NCBI RefSeq assembly: GCF_019097595.1
Contig: NC_080710.1
Coordinates: forward strand, 8,113,280-8,177,279
Source: Hemibagrus wyckioides
Lineage: Eukaryota > Chordata > Actinopteri > Siluriformes > Bagridae
Direction of reading: 5' to 3'
DNA: 64,000 nt
How positions within the stretch are numbered: the stretch's first letter is position 1; each line of letters starts with the position of its first letter. The notes under the pieces were generated by a model. It had not been told where the DNA came from and ran no database searches. It saw only the letters and a list, made by a program, of their open reading frames with translations. This document shows, piece by piece, positions 1-12,394 of the stretch. A program made the translations under genes and the position numbers.

Positions 1-945
1 GAATGAACACAATGCTTCAAAATCTAGAGGAAAGCCTTTCTTAAAGGAATGGAGCTTGTTCTGGTCACGTAAGTCCACAAACTTACAATAGACAACTGAT
101 AGAGTGGAGGATTTGTCGCTGTTACATGTTTGTGGGTGCGTAACAGTTCTAAGAAGTTTTTTAAACAGCATAGCTCTTATATATTTACTTATGAAGCTAC
201 TATTCAACCTGGCACTCGTGAATTGGATTTTATTTTTCAGATCATTGGAGTTTATTATAGTGTCTCTGACATCACTGTCCCAGACCACCAACCCCTTTAA
301 ACCAGTACACTAGTGTTCGACTTAGACTCACGATGGTCGGACATTTTCAATCAGTTTAAACAAATGAATTATTTTAATGTTCACAAGACTGATATAAAAT
401 GAGTCAGGACTCTTGGGTGTGAGAGATTTGTTGTATAACCTTACACAGAATTTGAGCGGTTGAAGATAACACCTTCATATTTTACATGCAAGCACTGGGG
501 GCGTCTCAGAGAGCAGAAATGAGTTTAATATCACCATTTACTTTGAAGATAGAAGGAAAATGACCCGGGTTTGTTTTCTAGAAATATATTGCTCCTAGAA
601 GCTCCTAGATAAAAAACAGAAAATATTTATAAAAAGCTACAAATTCTTCACACCCTGAGTGTCTACATCATATGAGCTTCACATTAACCATCACTTCACT
701 TCAGAAAGGAAATCAATGCTGAACATGGACACAACCAAACAGGAGCAAACGCCATTTTTTTTGGTAATGTTTAGGTGTGTGATATCCAACTGGACTGAGA
801 ATGTAGAAATGGAAGAGTTCCAGGTTCAGCGCACTTCTCGTCTCTCTCTTCACTGTCTCTGTCCTCTTGGCCACCTCTTCCCTTTATAACCCTTTACATT
901 TTTTCCTTAGTGCTGCATGGACACCCCGCAACAGCTCCACAGAGC
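1..945. other. Non-coding DNA, nothing recognised
   Basis: AT-rich unique-looking sequence. The open frames here are short and lack domain-like composition or splice context. No repeat family is recognised. Confidence 0.5.
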
Positions 946-949
946 TCCC

Positions 950-968
950 ACACACACACACACACACA
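950..968. repeat. (CA)n microsatellite
   Basis: Uninterrupted CA dinucleotides. Similar short tracts recur at about 1836-1855 and 1962-1990. Confidence 0.9.
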
Positions 969-984
969 GAGCTGATTAATAAAG

Positions 985-1245
985 CACTTTGTGTCTCCAT
1001 TTGATGAAGTCCCACTGTGTGTCAGAGTTAGGCCAGCGTTCATTTGAAGCAATTGTGGCTCTGCACTCGGCATTTAAAGCCTCCGCGCATTCGCAGCTTA
1101 GCGCTTTCAAAAGGTACGCTCCTGCTGTGTCCACGTATCCGCCGGTGGAAAGCGATTTATGAGCGTCGCCCTGCATGACTTTAAAAGTCCATTAAAACGG
1201 CCCGGTCCGGGACCTGCTGGGGTCATTTAGTTCTCTTGCACTTCG
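985..1245. promoter_or_regulatory. Candidate conserved non-coding element
   Basis: A low-complexity-free island between repeats, with balanced base composition, several CpGs and AT-core words of homeobox type near 1190. The reverse-strand frame at 976-1176 has no recognisable protein features. Calling this regulatory is inference from texture only; no alignment was possible. Confidence 0.2.
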
Positions 1246-1249
1246 TTAG

Positions 1250-3888
1250 CTTTGCCTTTATTAAGCAGCGCTCCTCACTCCGGCTCGTGTCATTAATCTC
1301 TCTGTTTTCACCCCACCACCCCGAAAAAGTCATGAATAGCAAAATGGCCACCGGTGACGAGGCTTTCTCGACTTCTCTTGTACTGTTGCTTGTTGTCTTC
1401 TCTCTCTCTCTTCTTAAACCTGAGCTTGTTCTGTCTGGTTTGGAGGTTCGAGTTCGGGTCTCTGTAGATGGATCTAAGGATCATCCGTGATCTTTGCCTA
1501 ATCTGATGCCAGAGGTTGTTTTGACTGTCTGTGAAGAGTTCCAGTGATTCAGCATTAGTACTGAGAGATCTAGTCGTGACAGTTTACGTCTAGTTTTATG
1601 TGTTTATGTCTAGTTTTTTGGTATTTATTTTTTTTATTTTTTTTATTTTTTTTTTACACCTGCTGCATGTTTTTCAAACATAAAACTACATCGGTATAAG
1701 GTTCAGGGTCAGAATTGATTTTTTTTTTTTATTATTATTAAGAGGCAATATTTTCCTTCTGGAGTTGATTTCCTGGAGAATTTATCTTTATTTTAATGTT
1801 CATGAGTGCATTTTTACTGTATAAAACACTTCACACACACACACACACACACACAGTTTTGGTTTGTATTCACTTCCATCACACATGTATCAACTAAAGA
1901 AACATCTTCCTTGACATTTAATTAACATTTTCATGGTTTTTAAATGACATGTACTGTACACACACACGCACGCACACACACACACACACATTTAACCTGC
2001 AATGATTATATATCATGAACTGTTGAGTCTTATTCTTTCATTTAGTCTGTTAGCATGAGCTTCAGTCTCGAGTCAGTCCATTGTCCACGACTCCGCTGCA
2101 GACATTTTCACAGTGGATTTGTGCGTCTCCAGTTTTTGTGTTGTATTGAGTTGTATTGAGTTTTATTGAGGTGTGTTGTGTTGAGTGTTTGATGCCTTGT
2201 CAAATACGGCTCCATCTTTCCTGTGCTTTAATACTTTAACACTCCCATCACAGTGTGAGTCACAGCATGACACAGACAGACGCGCCGAGGTAAAATAAAT
2301 AAATAAATAAAACTATCTACATGCAGAGATTTCAGAATCAATCTAGACTGGTCTTTATACTTAGCCAACCAAATCCAATAGGAGTAAACAACATGGGGTT
2401 TTTTTACAGCATCTGGGGCCATTTTGGTAACATTTTTGCTCTTGTTCATTTCTGATCCTGATTCTTTAACATTTATAAACAAATGATTGAAAAAAAACCC
2501 CAGAATGTTATGAGGAAGAGATGCTGGGGCTGATTTCTTCCTAGCCCAAACTGTAGATTCCTGCAGCCTGTAAGTAACAGTCATGTCAGGTGATTAGACA
2601 AGAAACACAACTAGATTTGATCTTGATTTTGCGCTGGTATTTTCTCAGCACATGTTCCAGATACATTTGAAAAGTCCCACAGAAGATTCATGGAGAGTCA
2701 CGAAGGAGGTGAATTTATTTACGATCATTTATCTATCCGTTTCTCCCAGAATGTGTTTGGAGGAGAAATTGTTTACAACAACCATTTGCAATTTTCCAAC
2801 ATTCTCGTCTTACATTGTTTGCTTCATACTCTCCGTTAATCTCAGCCTCAGATGTCATGCTATGTAATCTGTTGGCTGAAGGTTTGAAGCATACAGCCGT
2901 CATCTGATTGGTTGGATTCTACAGGATTTCCCGGAGATGTGTGTGTCATGTTTTTTTTAACGGTCTTACAGGAAACAAAGCCGTCGTGATGCTCTACTTC
3001 TCTCTTGGAAGAAGGAAGCTGTCATGTTTACATCTTTGACAATGAACGCTTATGAGGATCAGCTAAACGCTGGAATTTCTAAATCATGCGCATAGTACAG
3101 AATCACTCATTTGCACGACTTTTTTAAAACGAACGATCTTTGCACACCAGTCTGTTTTTGTAGGGACATTGACTGTGATTGGTTGCTTTACATGTCAATC
3201 AGATACCCCTTTTGAATGGTCTATAGCTAATAAAACTTGCTATGAAGTCCAGAGTTTCTGCCATCTGTCTGAAGGTCAGACTCTACGGTAACTAGCATCA
3301 CAGCCACATGGACCACCACAATCCCCCCCCAGACCACCAGAGGGCACCCTTATCCACCCTTAATCAACTTCTTCTTCTGTTCTCTGTGGTGTTTGCTCTC
3401 TTGGTCACTCTTGCCTGTTCTGTATAGCCTCATTAGTCGTATTGTTTTAGCTCCATGATTGCTTTCTGTTGTTCATCTCAAACCTTCTGTACTTCATCCA
3501 CCTTCATCTCCATTACATGACAACTGACTAATTTAGCAAACAGTGGTGTTAGCATTAAACATGATGCCCGTTTTAGAAATGAAATCATTTTGTTTGCTGT
3601 TTAAATATTGACTTTGTTTACCTTTAAAGCTTGCGGTATAACATAAATCTCACTGCCACGCTGTCTCGTTTTTCTGCTGTGTGCTAAACAGAGCCGTAAT
3701 ATATGTCCTACAGTCTTGTGTGCAATCTTGAGAGATTATCTCACCACTTGGGTCATGGACTGTAACGATCTGACTGTATCTCTGTATTTTCTGTATGGAA
3801 CAGAAAAAACCCAAACTTGATAATGTTATATCAATGAATTGTATTTTGTATGTGATTTATATGTGTCTATATGAATTATTATTATTAT

Positions 3889-3936
<48 letters not shown>

Positions 3937-4078
3937 TTAATAATAATAATATACAATTGCCAATAAATTAAAATAATTACATTATAAAATTCTTATTAAT
4001 AAATATTTATTATTGTATTTATATTTAATAATATTTAATATATTTTGACATATATTTAGATTTTTGAAGACTATTATA

Positions 4079-4111
<33 letters not shown>

Positions 4112-4390
4112 TTAAAAAAATCAGTAATAATCATTTAAAAGGCAAACATTTCTATGTTTTTAAAGACTTTGTTAAATTGATTTAATTGTCACTGTTGATT
4201 TCTAAATATTTTTATGAACTGTTTTTACAGCCGTTTAGTGTTAAAGGTTGTTTCACCATCGAAACAACATCAGTCATGATTTCAGTCACGTCTTAGCGCT
4301 GAAACTCCATGTCATGCCGACTGAGTGAGAACTTTGTGATCTAATGAATAGTTTGAGTGCTGAGGTTTGGATAGATGTTCACTTTTCCTC
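1250..4390. other. Non-coding DNA with microsatellites
   Basis: No exon or transposon is recognised. It contains T-rich stretches at about 1620-1655, CA tracts, an (AAAT)n run at about 2293-2310, and (AAT)n runs at about 3877-3948 and 4080-4112. Confidence 0.5.
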
Positions 4391-4399
4391 CTCACGTCA

Positions 4400-4650
4400 G
4401 TGATGCCGCCTCGGTATCACCCATCACTCAGTAGTCTCACAGCTTCTTCAGACGTTTTCGTTATGACTGCATACGCTAAGGCAGAGCTGTAGCTAACAAG
4501 AACGCACACGGCTTCAATTACGATCACGCTGCTTTTACACAGCGCTGCTGCAGTGGAGCCGAGGATGGCGTTTAACTCCCTGCGCTTCCTTATCCTGTCA
4601 TTTATTAAAAGGAACTTCGCTCCAAGAACATTTGATTTCACAACAGATGC
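4400..4650. promoter_or_regulatory. Candidate conserved non-coding element
   Basis: Repeat-free, CpG-containing, compositionally balanced sequence between AT-rich DNA and a GA array. A reverse-strand frame of 80 codons crosses it but has no domain signature and no splice context. Regulatory status is inference. Confidence 0.2.
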
Positions 4651-4689
4651 TTTTCCCAACGTGCCACCCTGTTTAAGTGGTTTGTTGGC

Positions 4690-4729
4690 CCCCTGGGGCA
4701 GGGGGGGTGGGGGCTAGGAGACAGAGAGA

Positions 4730-4775
<46 letters not shown>

Positions 4776-4872
4776 GACATACAGAGAGAGAGGCTGTTTG
4801 TCCTGCATAGGTCTGGAAATGTAGTAGAACCCTGAACCTGAACTCCCACTGTGTGTGTGTGTGTGTGTGTGA
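4690..4872. repeat. (G)n, (GA)n and (GT)n compound microsatellites
   Basis: A poly-G-rich stretch near 4700, (GA)n with CAGA interruptions to about 4791, then (GT)n at 4851-4871. The serine/leucine-rich reverse frame here is a repeat artefact. Confidence 0.85.
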
Positions 4873-4894
4873 AAGAGAGAGTTTCTATTGCTCA

Positions 4895-6022
4895 TTCTGT
4901 CCTCAAGTCACAGGACTGCGCCAGGGATTAGCATTTATTAATCTGCACTCCACCCTCCCCACACCCCCCGCTCATATTTATTCATTCATGGCAGATTTTT
5001 TTTAAAAGCCAGAGTAATTAGTCGCTATCCAGGGGGAGAGTGTAATTGCGTCCTGGGGGATGGAGGGATGGCATGGGATGGAGGAGAGACAGGCACCGAG
5101 GCAGAGAGGAGAGAAAGCAGCAGACGGTGAAGACAAACTAGAGAGCGCATCCTGCTGGATGAGAAGACAATGATGGAGGGTCGAGGGAAATGTGGCGGCA
5201 ACGTGTCGGGGACCGAACAACAAGTGTTTACAAGGATTATGTCAAGATGATTTTTTTTTTGTGTATGAGCATGTCAGGATTAGATATCAAAATAATAATA
5301 CTACTACTACTAATAATAATAAATAAAGACAGAGAGATGTGCATGCTAGGGAAGGTACTTGTTATTTTCTTGCATGAGAAGTTTAGCGGAAGACAAATGC
5401 ACAGAGAAAGCGCCTATAGATAGTTAGCTTTTCAAGGCAAGTCAAGAGGCTTTATATTTATAGCTGATGCAGTACGTCGTGAAATAAAGAAGTGCTACGT
5501 AAAGACACCGAGCTACATAAGGATAACGATAGCACATAATTGACCAATATATTAACAGGATATAAATCTGGCATGAAAATCTATAACTATAGCAAGAACC
5601 AAGTGTCTTACACTCAAAAGTTGGAGCTCTAACTCTAAGGGTTAAAGAGGATTCACATCAAGTGCATGTGTGCAACCTTGTGCAAGACAAAAGACAAGAC
5701 AACACAATACACTACACTAGGACCTGAGTGCTGAACCCCAAGTCCTTAGTCTTGCTTGCCCTTATTACTTATTCTTTTTCAGCTCTTAAAAGAATTGAGC
5801 TCATGAATAAACAGTAATAACCTTAGCAGCCTGCTGTGACCTTGCTAATTATCTGATGAGTTGAATCAGTGTGTGTGGGAATCAGTACGGTGGCCCTCGG
5901 GACTCAAACTCGACTCCGGTCTTTTAACTGCAAAAAAACTTCAGGCAAAAATAAAAAAATAAGGTGGTAGTTTAGGGGCAGATTAGATTAGATTTTTCCA
6001 CATCCAATGGAGACAATCAGGA

Positions 6023-6024
<2 letters not shown>
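4895..6024. other. Non-coding DNA, nothing recognised
   Basis: Unique-looking sequence without exon signals. There is a small ATA/ACT trinucleotide patch at about 5290-5325. Confidence 0.5.

Positions 6025-6064
<40 letters not shown>
6025..6064. repeat. (TA)n microsatellite
   Basis: About 20 TA units. It is followed at about 6065-6130 by a fragment ending in repeated CTTGAAT, which resembles a SINE 3' tail, then a GT tract at about 6141-6161. Confidence 0.85.
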
Positions 6065-6067
<3 letters not shown>

Positions 6068-6180
6068 TATGTACTGTGTCAGCTATATGTGGTTGAAATG
6101 ACAATAAAGCTTCTAGAATCTTGAATCTTGAATATATATATGTGTGTGTGTGTGTGTGTGTTTGTGTATAGAAATATATA

Positions 6181-6629
6181 TACACAGATCAGGCATAACA
6201 TTATGAGCACTGCCAGGTGAAGTGAGTAACACTGATGATCTCCTCATCAGGGCACCTGTTAGTGGGTGGGATATATTAGGCAGCAAGTGAACATTTTGTC
6301 CTCAAAGTTGATGTATTAGAAGCAGGAAAAATGGACAAGCGTAAGGATTTCAGCGAGTTTGACAAGGACCAAATTGTGATGGCTAGACCACTGGATCAGA
6401 GCATCTCCAAAACTGCAGCTCTTGTGGGGTGTTCCCGGTCTGCAGTGGTCAGTATCTATCAAAAGTGGTTCAAGGAAGGAACAGTGGTGAACCGGTGACA
6501 GGGTCATAGGCAGTCAAGGCTCATTGATGGACGTGGAGAGTGAAGGCTGGCCCGTGTGATCTGATCCAACAGACGAGCTACTGTTGCTCAAATTGCTGAA
6601 GAAGTTAATGCTGGTTCTGATAGAAAGGC
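6181..6629 (+). mobile_element. Tc1/mariner element, 5' part
   Basis: The left terminal inverted repeat begins near 6181 (CAGATCAGGCATAACATTAT) next to TA-rich DNA, as expected for TA-targeting Tc1 elements. A short 5' leader and the N-terminal part of a transposase frame follow. Sequence resembling the element stops abruptly near 6629 and is replaced by pieces of other repeats. The same terminal repeat appears at 8192-8330 and 33194-33702. Confidence 0.85.
6331..6498 (+). pseudogene. Tc1 transposase N-terminal fragment (broken)
   Basis: A 55-codon frame from ATG at 6331 encodes the start of a Tc1-like transposase, the DNA-binding helix-turn-helix half. The recognisable stretch [19 protein letters not shown] sits at about residues 27-45. 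It stops at TGA 6496-6498, where relatives normally carry an arginine codon. Beyond the stop the homology continues to about 6629 with further stops, and the catalytic DDE region is absent. It cannot encode active transposase. Confidence 0.8.
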
Positions 6630-7065
6630 TTCCATACCACAATGTGATGGAGCTCATTAAGACGCTAAAGACATGCCAAACAGGCTGCTCTAAATTGTCT
6701 GTATTGTGTGAATATGTGTCCAGGGTGTCCTCTACCTTCCCAAAATAAAATCTGGGGCAGGGTTTCCTCAGGATTCTCCAGTTTTCTCCCAGATTCATTG
6801 GCACCATTTAGCCGGATTGCTTCAGACATCCAGAGTGACTTACATTCATTTCACTTGTACAACCGAGCAGTTGATGGTTAAGGGACGTGACCAGCAGTGG
6901 CAGCTTGGCAACTCATGACCTTCCAGTCAGTGGTCCAATATCTGGGGCTGTGTGTGTGTGTGTGTGATGAGTTGGCACCACATCCAGGGTGTCCTCTGCA
7001 TTGTGTCCCGATTCTTCTAGCTTCCCTGCGGCTCTGTAGGATAAGCTCTGCAGGAAATAGCTAGA
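6630..7065. repeat. Mosaic of interspersed repeat fragments
   Basis: Pieces at about 6690-6800 and 6940-7060 resemble the repeat seen more intact at 28780-29070 (phrases such as 'tccagggtgtcctct' and 'ggtttcctcagg'). Between them, about 6825-6935 resembles the SINE at 32963-33141 in the same orientation. The order is scrambled, which suggests successive insertions. Confidence 0.55.
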
Positions 7066-7800
7066 ATCTGGTAGTCCTTTGCTCTCTTGGTAGCTAGATT
7101 AGTAAAATTGGAAGCAGTTTAAAAAATGTAATGTGTAATTCTAGCACGGTTTGCACTACATGCACATTTGGCAAAATACCAATAGATATATAACATTCAA
7201 TATCTGAATTCTATATCATATTTATTTATCCTTTATATGCCTTATGTTCGATTTAATTTCGTTTATCTTAGCTCTGTTTATTTTATTGCACGATGGCATA
7301 GTGACAAATAAAATTGAATTCCGCATTTGACGATTTGTTTGTGAACACGGCTAAAACCTAACGATTAGGACGTTGTCATTTTATTGTTCCTTATCTGCTG
7401 ATACATCCGGTCTATCCTCACAAGCTCATTAAAATATACCACGTTCGTTATTGTCCAGTAAAATGTAACACTACCGTTCATGTAGAAGCAGATGATGTGA
7501 GAACAAGTGCCTTAATATAAAGCGCTTAATATAAAGTCATAGAAAAATGAAAAGAAATAGATATTTGAAATGGTATAAACTGTTGTAATGTTGAAGTAGA
7601 AAAGCAGGGAGTTTTTTTTACCTCTTTTGTAAGATAAAAAGGAAAATATCGGAGCTGTTGTCAAATTTCAAGAGGCTGACATGGGGAAAAAAGGACATTT
7701 CAGTAATGAGAAATAGTTGTTTTTTGAGCTTCGAAATCCATTCATGAATAAAACTTTATTATTCAAATTGATCCAGAGGACAGATTCGTGTTTTGATTCC
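7066..7800. other. Non-coding DNA, possible SINE tail
   Basis: Mostly AT-rich unclassified sequence. About 7195-7322 ends in a 'gacaaataaaattgaatt' type tail common at the 3' ends of fish interspersed repeats. Confidence 0.4.
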
Positions 7801-7804
7801 CATC

Positions 7805-7935
7805 CTGTGTGTGTGTGTGTAGTTTGCATGTGTGCCCCATTCTCTCTCTGGGGTTTCCTCAGGGTTCTCAGGTTTCCTCCCCCAGTCTAAAGACATGCCT
7901 AAAAGGCTGATCGGTGTCTCTCAATTGTCTGACAT
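7805..7935 (+). repeat. Interspersed repeat fragment (28.8-kb family)
   Basis: It shares the blocks 'ggggtttcctcagggttctc', 'cagtctaaagacatgcc' and 'aggctgatcggtgtctc' with the fuller copy at 28780-29070. It is truncated before the 3' end. Confidence 0.6.
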
Positions 7936-8191
7936 AGGAAGACCGATATAGACATAGGAAATGATGAATGAAATGAAATGAATAAATGACATGGGAGGGG
8001 AAAAGACATTTTTCATGATAAGGAATGGTTGTCTTTTTGAGCTGTGATATCCATTCATAAACAAAACCTTGTATATAGGACAGGTTCGTGTTGAACGTCT
8101 CCAAAAACTTTACGCTTGAAGTGTAAAGCAGCCTTGGGGACAGTGAAAAGACGACCTACAGGAAGGAGATTCGTAAAATTATACAACAGAA

Positions 8192-8330
8192 GCTGAAGTA
8201 GTTAATGCTGGTTCTGATAGAAAGGTGTCAGAATACACAGTGCATGACGGGTCAGGGCTGTTTTGGCAGCAAAAGGGGGACCAACACCAATATTACGCAG
8301 GTGGTCATAATGTTATGCCTGGTCAGTATA
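8192..8330 (+). mobile_element. Tc1/mariner element, 3' end
   Basis: It starts with transposase sequence matching about 6596-6629, then jumps to the element's 3' end and finishes in the terminal repeat complementary to the one at 6181. Most of the transposase is deleted. With 6181-6629 it may be one element split by later insertions, or a separate deleted copy. Confidence 0.8.
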
Positions 8331-9390
8331 TGTATAGTGTGTATGCTTTGTTTCTGTCTAGATTGTGTGTATGCAGTGTAAGATGAGTGAATTTCTCCAC
8401 TGTGTGATTTTTTTGGTACCGTGGTTTTGTTTAAAATCAAAGATAAATGACAAAAAATGTGTGAACAAAATGAAGGTTTGTCCAATAAGCATCATATTAG
8501 CAGCGAAAAAAACGTCTTAATGAGGTGCTTGGTGTTTGTTTAGCTTTTACTGATGGAGTGTCAGCACTCAGTGATAAAAGCGTGACTTTTATTTTTTCCT
8601 ATATGGAAGATGACTTTGATTTTATTTTAATTAATTAATTAATTAATTAATTTATTTATTTATTTATTTATTGTTTGAGGTTGCTCAATAACAAGACGAG
8701 CTGCACTTTGTCTTATTGACTTCAAGCGAGAGAAAAAAGCACACACTCTTCAAGAGCGTGTAGCTAAATATAATAAATTCATTTTTTTGTTGTTTTTTTT
8801 TTTAAAGTAATTGATGTCAAATGACTGGTATTAAAGAAATTTCCGGATGTTCTGTCTAGGACATTAAGGGCGCGACATGGCACCGTGTCATCACTGATTA
8901 TTTGGCTTTAATACAGCAGCGGGTCTGTTATGTTTTATTCTCAGCGTACTGTTTACGACGTCTCCTGCGATGCTGCTTGCGTTTATGAGAAAAGCAGGAA
9001 GAGAGGAGGATGAGGAGGAAGGAGGGAAGTGAACAATGCAGAGAGAGTGAAGCGAGTTACTGGAGTTTGACAGAAAGTTGGAAGTTGGAGTGTCAAAGTG
9101 GGAGTTTTGTTGATTTTTCCTCAGGGTGCAGAAAAGAGCATCGCTCTGACAGTGACAAAGAGAGATACTTTGTCATGTAAGTCATGTCCTTCAGTAAGCG
9201 TTCAGCTAACATTGTGTGTGTGGTTTTTTTTAAAGGAGCAATTCAGACATCACTGTCACACACACACTCACACACACACATACAACTAAAATGGAGAGAA
9301 GGAGAGAGGGGGATGAAGAGAGAAAGAAAGAGATACACACATACACTTCTACACTTCTATTTGGTATACTGTTCTTTTTATTCTTAGGGT
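8331..9390. other. Non-coding DNA with simple repeats
   Basis: Contains an (AATT)n/(TTTA)n tract at about 8626-8672, a purine-rich patch at about 8995-9050 and CA tracts at about 9255-9282. No gene is recognised. Confidence 0.5.
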
Positions 9391-9394
9391 TCTA

Positions 9395-11500
9395 TTCATT
9401 TCATGGAGGGGGGAGTCAGAGAGTGGGGGGGTGAGAGAGACAGATAGAGGGGGTAGGGGAGAGGGTGAGATAGAAAGAGTGAGAGAGAGGGAGTGGGGGG
9501 TAGAGAAGAAGGGGGGTGAGATAGAGAGAGGGGGTGGGGGAGAGGGAGGTAGAGAAGGAGGGGGAGTGAGAGTGAGAGTAGAGAAGGGGGAGGAGTGAGG
9601 GAGAGATTGAGAAAAAGGAAGACGGGGAAGCGTAGGAGGGGGGAGTGTGGTAGAGAGATTGAGAAAGAGGAAGAGGGGGTAGAGAAGGAGGGGGAGTGAG
9701 ATAGAGAGATTGAGAAAGAGGGAGAGGGGTAGAGAAGGAGGGGGGAGTGAGATAGAGAGATTGAGAGAGGGAGAGGGGGAAGAGAAGGAGGGGGGAGTGA
9801 GATAGAGAGATTGAGAAAGAGGAAGAGGGGGTAGGGAGGGAGGAAGGAAGAAGTGAGATAGAGAGATTGAGAAAGAGGGAGAGGGAGGTAGAGAAGGAGG
9901 GGGGAGTGAGATAGAGAGAGTAGAGAAGGAGGGGGGAGTGAGATAGAGAGATTGAGAAAGAGGAAGAGGGGGTAGGGAGGGAGGAAGGAAGGAGTGAGAG
10001 AGAGGGGGAGGGGGGAGTGGGAGAGGGAGGTAGAGAAGGAGGGGGAGTGAGAGAGAGGGGGAGGGGGGAGTGGGAGAGGGAGGTAGAGAAGGAGGGGGAG
10101 TGAGAGAGAGAGAGGAGAGAAGGGGGAGGAGGGAGAGAAAGGTGGAGAAAGAGGAAGGGGGGGAAGAGAAGGAGGGGGGAGTGAGATAGAGAGATTGAGA
10201 AAGAGGAAGAGGGGGTAGAGAAGGAGGGGGGAGTGGGATAGAGGGAGAGGGGGTAGAGAAGGAGGGGGGAGTGAGAGAGAGATTGAGAGAGGGAGAGGGG
10301 GTAGAGAAGGAGGGGGGAGTGAGAGAGAGATTGAGAGGGAGGGGGGTAGGGAGGGGGGAAGGAAGAAGTGAGAGAGGGGGGGAGGGGGGAGTGGGAGAGG
10401 GAGGTAGAGAAGGAGGGGGAGTGAGAGAGAGAGAGTAGAGAAGGAGGGGGGAGTGAGAGAGAGATTGAGAAAGAGGAAGAGGGGGTAGAGAAGGAGGGGG
10501 GAGTGAGATAGAGAGATTGAGAGGGAGGGGGGTAGGGAGGGAGGAAGGAGTGAGAGAGGGGGGGAGGGGGGAGGGGGAGAGGGAGGTAGAGAAGGAGGGG
10601 GAGTGAGAGAGAGATTGAGAGGGAGGGAGGAGAGAGGAGGAGGGGGGAGAGGGAGGTAGAGGGGGAGGGGGAGTGAGAGAGAGAGATTGAGAAAGAGGGA
10701 GAGGGGGTAGAGAAGGAGGGGGGAGTGAGATAGAGAGATTGAGAAAGAGGAAGAGGGGGTAGAGAAGGAGGGAGGAGTGAGAGAGAGATTGAGAGGTAGG
10801 GGGGTAGAGAGGGAGGGAGGAGTGAGATAGAGAGAGAGGGAGTGGAGGGAGTGAGATAGAGAGAGGGAGTGGGGGGTAGAGAGAGGGAGTGGGGGGTAGA
10901 GAGAGGGAGTGAGAGGGAGTGGGGGGTAGAGAGAGGGAGTGAGAGGGAGAGGGGGGTAGAGAGAGGGAGTGAGAGGGAGTGGGGGGGTAGAGAGAGGGAG
11001 TGGGGGGTAGAGAGGGGGAGTGAGAGGGAGTGGGGGGTAGAGAGGGGGAGTGAGAGGGAGTGGGGGGTAGAGAGGGGGAGTGAGATAAAGAGAGGGAGTG
11101 GGGGGTAGAGAGGGAGGGGGAGTGAGATAAAGAGAGGGAGGGGGGAATGAGAGAGAGGGAGGGGGAGTGAGATAAAGAGAGGGAGGGGGGAATGAGAGAG
11201 AGGGAGGGGGAGTGAGATAAAGAGAGGGAGGGGGGAATGAGAGAGAGGGAGGGGGAGTGAGATAAAGAGAGGGAGGGGGGAATGAGAGAGAGGGAGGGGG
11301 AGTGAGATAAAGAGAGGGAGGGGGGAATGAGAGAGAGGGAGGGGGAGTGAGATAAAGAGAGGGAGGGGGGAATGAGAGAGAGGGAGGGGGAGTGAGATAA
11401 AGAAAGGGAGGGGAATGAGAGAGAGGGAGGGGGAGTGAGATAAAGAGAGGGAGGGGGATGAGAGAGAGAGAGAGAAGGGGTGTAAGTAGAGAATTTAGAG
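9395..11500. repeat. G/A-rich minisatellite array, C-free on + strand
   Basis: About 2.1 kb of tandemly rearranged GA-rich units, typically 'gtagagaaggaggggggagtg' followed by 'agatagagagattgagaaag'. I checked each line: no C occurs on the + strand from 9632 to 11500. Composition is G, A and occasional T, with many runs of four or more G. The last part (11120-11460) settles into a regular 45-bp unit. The open frame at 10869-11108 (repeated GSEREWGVER) is a repeat artefact. Confidence 0.95.
11120..11460. repeat. 45-bp tandem repeat sub-array
   Basis: The marker 'gataa' recurs at 11126, 11171, 11216 and 11261 with exact 45-bp spacing and continues to about 11450, giving about seven near-identical copies. 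This is the youngest-looking part of the GA array. Confidence 0.9.
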
Positions 11501-12390
11501 CAGTGAAATAGATGAGAAGAGCGGAGAAAAGCGGGCAGAAGTGTGATGGACGTGGCGCGAATCAGAAGAAATTACAGAGAGTATTACAGATAGGCGAGGA
11601 GATGAATGGAATTGAAGAGAGTGTGAAGAGGTGAGGGGTGATGAGAAATATTTCTCCTGAGGGGAGTCTCTGACCTTCAATCAATCACTAAATTAATCAC
11701 AATTGTTTCCCATCTGACTCCCATTTTTCTCGCCGGCTTTCTGCCCATCTTTCTCCACTTAGTCACTCTTAGTCTTTTTTTTTTTCTCCCAGGTTTAACA
11801 GAATTCTCCATCCTTTTTCTAGCTGCCCTCCACATCAGAGCAGACTGGAGTGACGACACAGGACAGGATTTTGAGCAAGAGAGAAGAACGAAGGCTAGAT
11901 GTTTACCTGAGATTATTATAGACAAGTGAAGTCTGAGGGCAGATGTTCAGCTCAATAAGTGGTTTTTAGAAGTACATGAAAGTCTATACAGCATTTTAGT
12001 TTAAAAGCACATCTGTTTTGCTAGCAGCAGTCTGAGACAAACAGGGAAAAAGTTCAATCCTCGTGCCACCAACCAGACATGTGAAACAATTAAAGTGGTA
12101 GCAGAACCTACTGGCAGCAGGGTTGAACCCTTATTCGCTTTTTTTCACCCTTTTATTCACCCTTATTCCGACGTGTTTCCTGGCAACAAATGGCTAATTC
12201 TTCTGTGGAGCAAAGTCTAACAGCTCACAAGGTTTTTGCTCTCAAGTCTGCAACAGTTAAAATAGACTTCATGTTAAAACTAGAATGAATTTCCCGGATA
12301 CATCATTGTACGTTTAATCCATATAGTAAAGAGTTATAGAAAGTAAATGATGTCTAATCACCCTGTGAGCATGAGGATGAGTTGTCTTTT
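11501..12390. other. Non-coding DNA, nothing recognised
   Basis: Unique-looking sequence after the GA array. Reverse-strand frames at 11495-11925 have no domain features. Confidence 0.45.
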
Positions 12391-12394
12391 GAGT

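Noticed and set aside
976..1176. 66-codon reverse frame in non-repetitive DNA
   Set aside because: No recognisable domain and no acceptor/donor pair identified; kept only as a possible non-coding element.
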